Assembly: GCF_000429865.1 (NCBI RefSeq)
Contig: NZ_KE386979.1
Coordinates: 251,572 to 315,571 of the forward strand
DNA length: 64,000 nucleotides
Direction: 5' to 3'
Origin: Cucumibacter marinus DSM 18995
GTDB taxonomy: Bacteria > Pseudomonadota > Alphaproteobacteria > Rhizobiales > Devosiaceae
Positions 58,676-64,000 of the stretch are shown here, in pieces. A model generated the notes under the pieces. It ran no database searches and had not been told where the DNA came from. It was given only the letters and a program-made list of their open reading frames with translations. The position numbers and the translations under genes were made by a program. The first letter of the stretch is position 1; each line of letters starts with the position of its first letter.

Positions 58676-59374
58676 GTGGAAGATCCCCTTATTGCTTTCG
58701 GTGAAGACATCTGGCTGGCCGAGGGTCCGGTGATCAAGGCTGCCCTCGGTTTTCGCTATCCGACCCGCATGGCGGTGATCCGGCTTTCGGGTGGCAGGCT
58801 TGTCGTCTGGTCGCCGGTGGCACTGACGCCTTCACTCAGCGCTGCCGTGATGGGGCTGGGACAGGTCGCCTGGCTTGTGGCGCCCAATTCGCTGCATCAC
58901 CTTTCGATCGGCGACTGGAAAGCGGCATATCCGAACGCGAAAATCGTCGCCGTTCCGGGGCTCGCCAAGAAGCGGCCCGATCTCACCATCGATGTGGAAC
59001 TCGGCGCGCAGCCGCTTGATGAATGGAGCGGCGAGATCGACCATGTGCTGTTCCACAATGCGTTGGCAACCGAGGCGGTGTTCCTGCACCGCAAGAGTGC
59101 CACCGTCCTCGTGACCGACCTGATCCAGCATCTGCCCAAGGGTTGGTTTGGCGGTTGGCGCGCGATTATTGCCAATCTCGATCTGATGACAGCGAAAGAA
59201 CCGGAGGTGCCGCGCAAGTTCCGCACCGGCTTCCGCGATAAGGCCAAGGCCCGCGCCAACGCCCAACAGGTGCTCGATTGGCCCAGCGAAAAGCTGGTCA
59301 TGGCGCATGGCGAACCGGTCGTCGAGAACGCGCAAACCGCTCTTCGCCATGCGTTCGGGTGGCTGATGCGCTGA
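58676..59374 (+). CDS. DUF4336 metallo-beta-lactamase-like protein
   Basis: About 232 residues from a GTG at 58676 preceded by AAAGGAG. Family features are VWSPVALTPSL, LVAPNSLHHLSIGDWKAAYP and VAVPGLAKKRPDL, with a late MAHGEPVVENA. The fold is that of metallo-beta-lactamases with a reduced metal-binding set (His residues in NSLHHL and MAHGE). Function is unknown in the family. It converges on hemN with only 3 bases between the stops. Confidence 0.85.
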   Translation: MEDPLIAFGEDIWLAEGPVIKAALGFRYPTRMAVIRLSGGRLVVWSPVALTPSLSAAVMGLGQVAWLVAPNSLHHLSIGDWKAAYPNAKIVAVPGLAKKRPDLTIDVELGAQPLDEWSGEIDHVLFHNALATEAVFLHRKSATVLVTDLIQHLPKGWFGGWRAIIANLDLMTAKEPEVPRKFRTGFRDKAKARANAQQVLDWPSEKLVMAHGEPVVENAQTALRHAFGWLMR

Positions 59375-59377
59375 GGG

Positions 59378-60730
59378 TTACACGGCCCTCGCATGCCGGC
59401 CTTCGGGCTGGTTGGCCATATAGGCATCGAAAGTCGAGGCGATGACCCTGAGGGCGGTGCGGCCACGTTCAGTCACGGTGACCGTCCAGTCTTCGATGGT
59501 CACCAGTCCTTCTTTTTCAAAGGCCCAACAGGCGGCCAGTTCCGGTCCGAAATAGTGGGCGCGCGCGCCGTGGCTGTCGGTCACCTCGGCCAGGTCGACC
59601 GTCAGGTCGCACATCAGCCGTTCGATGACATGGGCGCGCAGCTTGTCGTCGGCGGTCAGCTCGACGGCCTTGGCGGTTGGCAATTTGCCTTCCGCGACCA
59701 CCCGGCCATAAGCACCGGTCTCGCCGATATTCTGGACATAGGCACCGGGCAGCCCCGAAATCGAAGTCGCGCCCATGCCGATGACCGTATCGGCGCGGTC
59801 GATGGTGTAGCCCTGGAAATTGCGGCGCAGCGTGCCTGCTTTCGCTGCTTCGGCCATCTTGTCGCCGGGGCGGGCGAAGTGATCGAGCCCGATGCGGATA
59901 TAACCGGCATCGGTCAGCGCCGTTGCGGCAGCTTCGGCCTGTTCATAACGCGCGTCGATATCGGGCAGGGCCTGCTCGGGGACGAGGCGCTGGTTCTTGG
60001 CCATCCATGGCACATGGGCATAGCCGAACAGGGCGATGCGGTCCGGAGCCAGGCTCAGCGCCTTGTCGATCGAGGACAGAAGCTTGTCGCGGGTCTGATG
60101 GGGCAGACCGTACATCAGGTCGAAATTGATACCCTCGATGCCGGCGTCGCGCAGCCATTTCACCGCGTCGCGCACGGTTTCATAAGGCTGGATGCGGTTG
60201 ATGCTCTGCTGCACCTCGGCGTCGAACTCCTGCACGCCCAGAGACACCCGGGTGGCGCCGAGTTCAGCCAGGCCGCTCGCCATCTCGAACTCGAAGGTGC
60301 GCGGGTCCAGCTCGAACGCGATCTCCGCATCAGGGCGGATATCGAACCGGTCCTGAAGCTGGCCAGTCAGCATGATCAGGGCCGGCAGGGGCATGGCGGT
60401 CGGGGTGCCGCCACCCCAGTGGATTTCGCTCACCGTCATCGTTGTCGGCAGCGCGTCGGCGACGAGGTCGATCTCGCGGGCGAGGTCGCGGGCATAGGCG
60501 AGCACCGGTCCGTCGCGGCGCGAGAGTTTCATGTTGCAGGCGCAATACCAGCAGATTTCCCGGCAGAAGGGGATATGCAGGTAAAGCGAAACCGGCGCCC
60601 GCGTGTCGAGGGCACCCAGCCACTGGCGGTGGCGGGTGTCGTCCGCCTGCGGTTTGAAATGCGGGGCGGTGGGGTAGCTGGTATAGCGCGGGACGCGCCG
60701 TTCAGCATATTGAGCGAGGGTCTTGTCCAT
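59378..60730 (-). CDS. hemN: Oxygen-independent coproporphyrinogen III oxidase
   Basis: Radical-SAM enzyme converting coproporphyrinogen III to protoporphyrinogen IX without O2 for haem synthesis. About 450 residues. The start PRYTSYPTAPHF is the HemN signature, and the cluster motif CREICWYCACN (CxxxCxxC, about 56-66) plus EIHWGGGTPTAMP and FELDPRTF confirm the genuine HemN class, not HemW. A perfect FNR box sits upstream, as expected for an anaerobically induced gene. The ATG at 60730 lacks a ribosome-binding site, so the message may be nearly leaderless. Confidence 0.96.
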   Translation of the reverse strand: MDKTLAQYAERRVPRYTSYPTAPHFKPQADDTRHRQWLGALDTRAPVSLYLHIPFCREICWYCACNMKLSRRDGPVLAYARDLAREIDLVADALPTTMTVSEIHWGGGTPTAMPLPALIMLTGQLQDRFDIRPDAEIAFELDPRTFEFEMASGLAELGATRVSLGVQEFDAEVQQSINRIQPYETVRDAVKWLRDAGIEGINFDLMYGLPHQTRDKLLSSIDKALSLAPDRIALFGYAHVPWMAKNQRLVPEQALPDIDARYEQAEAAATALTDAGYIRIGLDHFARPGDKMAEAAKAGTLRRNFQGYTIDRADTVIGMGATSISGLPGAYVQNIGETGAYGRVVAEGKLPTAKAVELTADDKLRAHVIERLMCDLTVDLAEVTDSHGARAHYFGPELAACWAFEKEGLVTIEDWTVTVTERGRTALRVIASTFDAYMANQPEGRHARAV

Positions 60731-60737
60731 GGCCGGG

Positions 60738-60779
60738 ACACTATGCCGAGCCGCTGCCCCGTTCCTTGATCGGAATCAA
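60738..60779 (-). promoter_or_regulatory. FNR/FixK box and -10 element of hemN
   Basis: TTGAT-CGGA-ATCAA at 60766-60779 is a perfect consensus. On the minus strand CATAGT follows 20 bases after the box, giving the class II activator arrangement, with a predicted start point within a few bases of the hemN ATG. Confidence 0.75.
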
Positions 60780-60828
60780 ACAGTGGGCGAATTTATTGGC
60801 CGGGGCCAAGCGGTTGTGCCGGACCCAC

Positions 60829-60857
60829 GAAAAAGGCCGCCTCTGAGGGCGGCCCTT
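60829..60857 (-). terminator. Terminator of nadA
   Basis: On the minus strand: stem GGCCGCC/GGCGGCC with a 6-base loop followed by TTTTT, about 40 bases beyond the nadA stop. Confidence 0.8.
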
Positions 60858-60897
60858 GAACTCTTCGCAATCTGAGCCCGCTCGGTGGCTCTTGTTG

Positions 60898-61965
60898 TTA
60901 GTGGCTTTTCTTGCCGAAATTGATCATGCGCTCGACGGCGGCGCGGGCCGGGCCGGCGATGTCCTCAGGCACCGTGATTTCCTCGGTGCCGGTATGCAGC
61001 GACCACAGGATATTTTCGAGGTTGATGCGCTTCATATGCGGGCAGAAATTGCAGCCGCGCAGGAATTCGACCTCCGGTGTTTCCGCCGCCACGTTGTCGG
61101 ACATGGAGCACTCGGTCACCATGACGACCTTTGTCGGCTTCTCGGTCTTCACCCAGTTGATCATGCCCGAAGTCGAGCCGGAGAAATCGACAGCGTCGAT
61201 CACGTCGGGCGGGCATTCGGGGTGGGCGATGATCTTGGCACCAGGATAAGAAGCGCGCAGTTCCTCGATGTCGTTGGCCGTGAAGGTTTCGTGCACTTCA
61301 CAGGCGCCGGCCCAGGTGACGATCTTCTTCTTGGTCTTTTTGGCGGTGTTCTGGGCCAGATACTGGTCGGGGATCATGATGACGGTGTCACCCTCGACGC
61401 CATCGACGATCTCAAGCGCGTTTGAAGACGTGCAGCACACATCGGTAACCGCCTTCACATCCGCCGAGGTGTTCACATAGGTCACGACCGGCGCGCCCGG
61501 ATATTGCGCGCGCATCGCCATCACGTCCTCGGGGGTGATCGAGGAGGCAAGCGAACAGCCGGCGCGGCTGTCGGGAATCAGCACCGTCTTTTCCGGATTG
61601 AGGAGCTTGGAGGTCTCCGCCATGAAGTGAACGCCGCACTGGACGATCACCGACTGGCTGACCTTGGTGGCCTCGATCGCAAGCTGCAGGCTGTCGCCGA
61701 CGAAATCGGCCACGCCGAAAAAGATCTGCGGGGTCTGGTAGTTATGCGCCAGGATGACCGCGTCCTTCTCCTTCTTGAGCGCGTTGATCGTGCGGATCAA
61801 CGGCGCATAAAAGGCCCACTCCACCTCCGGGATCTGGTCACGGACCCGATCATAGAGGTCGGCTGTCTCGGCCTTCACGGCCGGCGAAAATGACAAATCG
61901 TAATGCTCGGCCAATTCGGCACGGGCCTTGTCGAGCGGGACTGTCGCGTTGATCATCTGCACCAT
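60898..61965 (-). CDS. nadA: Quinolinate synthase
   Basis: Condenses iminoaspartate and dihydroxyacetone phosphate to quinolinate, using a 4Fe-4S cluster. About 355 residues. Three cluster cysteines are in [24 protein letters not shown] and [11 protein letters not shown]. The [12 protein letters not shown] and HPECPPDV segments are family hallmarks. It is transcribed toward hemN and ends at a good terminator, so it does not share a message with nadB. Confidence 0.96.
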   Translation of the reverse strand: MVQMINATVPLDKARAELAEHYDLSFSPAVKAETADLYDRVRDQIPEVEWAFYAPLIRTINALKKEKDAVILAHNYQTPQIFFGVADFVGDSLQLAIEATKVSQSVIVQCGVHFMAETSKLLNPEKTVLIPDSRAGCSLASSITPEDVMAMRAQYPGAPVVTYVNTSADVKAVTDVCCTSSNALEIVDGVEGDTVIMIPDQYLAQNTAKKTKKKIVTWAGACEVHETFTANDIEELRASYPGAKIIAHPECPPDVIDAVDFSGSTSGMINWVKTEKPTKVVMVTECSMSDNVAAETPEVEFLRGCNFCPHMKRINLENILWSLHTGTEEITVPEDIAGPARAAVERMINFGKKSH

Positions 61966-62102
61966 AAGTGCCCCCCGGGGTCCGGTTGCTGCCGGAACTT
62001 AGGTATTTTTGTCCTGCATTTCAATGAAGGCTATGCTAGAGGGGCGCCGGATCGGGCCGGCCCGTCGGCCCAAAAGCCAGCCGTCACCAAGGGAGACCGT
62101 TC

Positions 62103-62741
62103 ATGGCGCAAAATGCCAGCCTTCTCAAGGACATGTTGTCGCGCGCACCGGTTGTGCCGGTTATCGTGCTCAACGATGTGGCCAAGGCGAAGCCCCTGGC
62201 AGAGGCGCTGGTCAGCGGCGGTTTGCCGCTTCTCGAAGTCACCTTGCGCACCGAAAATGCGTTTCAGATCATGGAAGAGATGGCCACGGTCCCCGGCGCG
62301 ATTGTCGGCGCGGGCACGGTGCGCGATCTCACCCATATGCAGCGCGCCGAGAAAGCCGGCTCGAAATTCCTCGTTTCGCCCGGCTCGCCGCCGCAATTGA
62401 TCGCGGATGCGGAGAAGGTCGGCATTCCGCTCCTGCCGGGCGTCGCGACGGCGACCGAAGGCATGACGGTTGCCGAACAGGGCTATTCCTTCGTCAAATT
62501 CTTCCCCGCCGAAGCCTCCGGCGGCGCGCGGGCGGTCAAGGATTTTGCTTCGCCCCTGCCGGACCTGATCTTCTGTCCGACCGGCGGCATTTCGCTCAAG
62601 ACCGCACCCGACTATCTCGGCCTGCCAAATGTCATCTGCGTGGGCGGCAGCTGGGTCACCCCTGCGGATGCGGTGGCGGAAGACGATTGGGGTCGCATCG
62701 AAACGCTGGCCCGCGAGGCGGCGGGTCTCGCCAGGAGCTAG
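62103..62741 (+). CDS. eda: KDPG/KHG aldolase (Entner-Doudoroff)
   Basis: Cleaves 2-keto-3-deoxy-6-phosphogluconate to pyruvate and glyceraldehyde 3-phosphate, or acts on 4-hydroxy-2-oxoglutarate. About 212 residues. Catalytic Glu is in LLEVTLRTENA (about 43), and the Schiff-base Lys is in YSFVKFFPAEASGG (about 133); GAGTVRDLTHM and PTGGISLKTAPDYL are family segments. The start at 62103 has GGGAGACCGTTC upstream. It is followed after 4 bases by modA, an unusual partner. Confidence 0.94.
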   Translation: MAQNASLLKDMLSRAPVVPVIVLNDVAKAKPLAEALVSGGLPLLEVTLRTENAFQIMEEMATVPGAIVGAGTVRDLTHMQRAEKAGSKFLVSPGSPPQLIADAEKVGIPLLPGVATATEGMTVAEQGYSFVKFFPAEASGGARAVKDFASPLPDLIFCPTGGISLKTAPDYLGLPNVICVGGSWVTPADAVAEDDWGRIETLAREAAGLARS

Positions 62742-62745
62742 CACG

Positions 62746-63525
62746 ATGATCCGGGCGAATGCGGCATTGAGGCATTTCCCCCGGTTGCTGGCGGTCCTGC
62801 TGGCCGCGTTCTTGCTTTCGGTTCGCCCGGCGCTGCCGGAAGACGCGGTGAGGGTATTCGCCGCCGCCAGCATGATCGACGTGCTCGAGCCGCTGGCCGA
62901 TCTGTTCGTCGAGCAGGGCCATCCCCGTCCCGTTATCGTGACCGGTGCTTCTTCGGTGATGGCGCGGCAAATCGAGGCCGGCGCCCCTGCCGATGTGTTC
63001 ATCAGCGCCAATCTCGACTGGGCCTCAGCCGTTATCAAACTGTCGGGCTGGGGAAAATGGCGTCCGTTTGTCAGCAATCGCCTTGTGGTCATCGGGCCAG
63101 CGGGCGCTGCACCGCTTGAGGATATCAACCAGCTGCCTGATCGTCTGGCGGGTGGCCGGCTGGCCATCGCCGAACCGGACAGCGTGCCCGCCGGCATTTA
63201 TGCCCGCGAAGCGCTCACCAAGCTTGGGCTCTGGGAGGCCATCGAACCGCTGACCGCGCCGGCGGAGAATGTCCGCGCCGCGCTCAATTTCGTCGTGACC
63301 GGGGCCGCGCCCTATGGTGTCGTTTATGAAAGCGATGCGCGCGATCCGCGCGTCTCGATTATTGCCGAGATTCCTAAGTGGAGCTATTTCGCCGTCGACT
63401 ATTACACCGTGATCAGGGAGGACAATCCGCAGGCCGACGCTTTCGTGAGACTGCTGCGGTCCGATGAAGCGGATGAGATCTTCGCGGCTTACGGGTTCTC
63501 GCCCGGCCATGGCATGCCGTTATGA
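62746..63525 (+). CDS. modA: Molybdate ABC importer binding protein
   Basis: About 259 residues with a signal peptide (RLLAVLLAAFLLSVRPALP). The oxyanion-binding pattern is present: VFAAASMIDVLEPLADLF, GASSVMARQIEAGAPADVFISA and APYGVVYESDA, as in ModA. The ATG at 62746 has AGGAG within the end of eda. Its stop overlaps the modB start by 4 bases. Tungstate or another oxyanion is a less likely ligand. Confidence 0.93.
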   Translation: MIRANAALRHFPRLLAVLLAAFLLSVRPALPEDAVRVFAAASMIDVLEPLADLFVEQGHPRPVIVTGASSVMARQIEAGAPADVFISANLDWASAVIKLSGWGKWRPFVSNRLVVIGPAGAAPLEDINQLPDRLAGGRLAIAEPDSVPAGIYAREALTKLGLWEAIEPLTAPAENVRAALNFVVTGAAPYGVVYESDARDPRVSIIAEIPKWSYFAVDYYTVIREDNPQADAFVRLLRSDEADEIFAAYGFSPGHGMPL

Positions 63526-64000
63526 GCGGGGACGTGCTCGGCATTCTTGTGCTGTCCCTCAAGGTAAGTGCCGGGGCGCTGATCTGGGCGTTGCCGCTCG
63601 GCTATCTGCTCGGTTTCGTGCTGGCGCGGTTCGAGTTTCGCGGCAAATCGCTGGTCTCCGCTCTTGTCATGCTGCCATTGGTCATGCCGCCGGTCGCCAC
63701 CGGTTTGCTCCTGCTTTACGGCTTTGGGCCCAAGGGCCCCATTGGCTGGTTGCTTGGCCTCATCGGCATCCGGCTCGCCTTCACCGCTGCCGGCGCTGCA
63801 CTGGCGGCGGGCCTTGTTGCGCTGCCTTTGATTGTCAGGCCGATCCGGCTGTCTCTCGAGGCTGTCGATCCCGCGCTTGAGGAAGCGCTGGCGGTCGCCG
63901 GTCATGGGCCGTTTCGGCGATTCATCATGCTGGCCCTGCCGCTCAGCCTGCCCGGGGTTGTTGCGGGCGCCGTGCTCGGCTTTGCCAAGGGGCTGGGCGA
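63522..64000 (+). CDS. modB: Molybdate ABC importer permease, 3'-truncated
   Basis: ATG at 63522 inside the end of modA, open to the window end; about 159 residues seen of an expected 220-230. Membrane segments begin after MSGDVLGILVLSL, with LALPLGYLLGFVLARF-like and VMLPLVMPPVATGLLLLYGFG stretches. The EAA coupling loop is LEEALAVAGHGPFRRF. ModC is expected downstream, outside the window. Confidence 0.93.
   Translation, partial: MSGDVLGILVLSLKVSAGALIWALPLGYLLGFVLARFEFRGKSLVSALVMLPLVMPPVATGLLLLYGFGPKGPIGWLLGLIGIRLAFTAAGAALAAGLVALPLIVRPIRLSLEAVDPALEEALAVAGHGPFRRFIMLALPLSLPGVVAGAVLGFAKGLG

Noticed and set aside
1-64000. tRNA, rRNA, prophage, transposase or genomic-island borders
   Set aside because: No tRNA-like T-loop in a clover-leaf context, no rRNA, and no integrase or transposase motif in any frame I read.

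Overview
The window is GC-rich and densely coded, with tight same-strand operons, many ATGA-type overlaps and no mobile elements. It looks like one chromosomal segment of an alphaproteobacterium, most likely a marine or soil heterotroph of the Hyphomicrobiales/Rhodobacterales sort. This rests on the heterotetrameric sarcosine oxidase set, a GbdR-like regulator, DmdA- and DddP-like proteins, TRAP and CUT2 transporters, FNR/FixK boxes (TTGAT-N4-ATCAA), and REP-like intergenic elements of a kind I associate with this class. No rRNA, tRNA, CRISPR array, prophage or insertion sequence was recognised.

Region 1 (1-18000). After the 3' part of guaA comes a divergon. Leftward genes encode two SDR dehydrogenases, an aldehyde dehydrogenase, an E1 alpha/beta 2-oxoacid dehydrogenase, an E2 divided over two genes (one with lipoyl domains, one with the catalytic domain) and an M24 creatinase-like enzyme. 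They end at a regulator in which an HTH is fused to a solute-binding-protein domain. Rightward genes encode a ribose-type ABC importer (binding protein, two permeases, ATPase) and a third SDR. Three TTCA-N3-TGAA repeats lie in the shared promoter region. Together they look like uptake, stepwise oxidation and oxidative decarboxylation of an unidentified small polyol- or sugar-like compound.

Region 2 (18000-22700) holds an AraC regulator with tandem sites before an exported alpha/beta hydrolase and a DUF4386 membrane protein, a GFA protein, and an orphan homoprotocatechuate 2,3-dioxygenase (hpaD) behind an FNR-type promoter. Region 3 (22700-38100) is a methylated-amine/one-carbon island: soxBDAG, a GbdR-like regulator, a dimethylglycine-dehydrogenase-like flavoprotein, a putative 2-oxoglutarate oxygenase, fhs, a metF-like gene and a DmdA-like methyltransferase, with a DddP-like M24 enzyme facing away. 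It probably demethylates an N- or S-methylated osmolyte, moving methyl groups onto tetrahydrofolate and recovering them as formate.

Region 4 (38100-48000) is mixed housekeeping and accessory genes: arfB, a TipAS-type MerR regulator, PQQ glucose dehydrogenase, DUF4396, an iodotyrosine-deiodinase-like flavoprotein, a GNAT, a TPR protein, RidA, a VOC protein, and a TetR/FAD-monooxygenase pair with a perfect palindromic operator. Region 5 (48000-56500) has a TRAP transporter with a PfkB kinase, a CcdA/thioredoxin/dihaem cytochrome group, a second GFA protein, and a TerC-family protein preceded by three 32-bp tandem repeats. Region 6 (56500-64000) has nadB and nadA flanking a DUF4336 gene and an FNR-box-controlled hemN, then eda and modA-modB, cut by the window end.

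Nothing was computed or searched. Family calls come from reading motifs and comparing with remembered family members. Start codons were chosen by eye from ribosome-binding sites.
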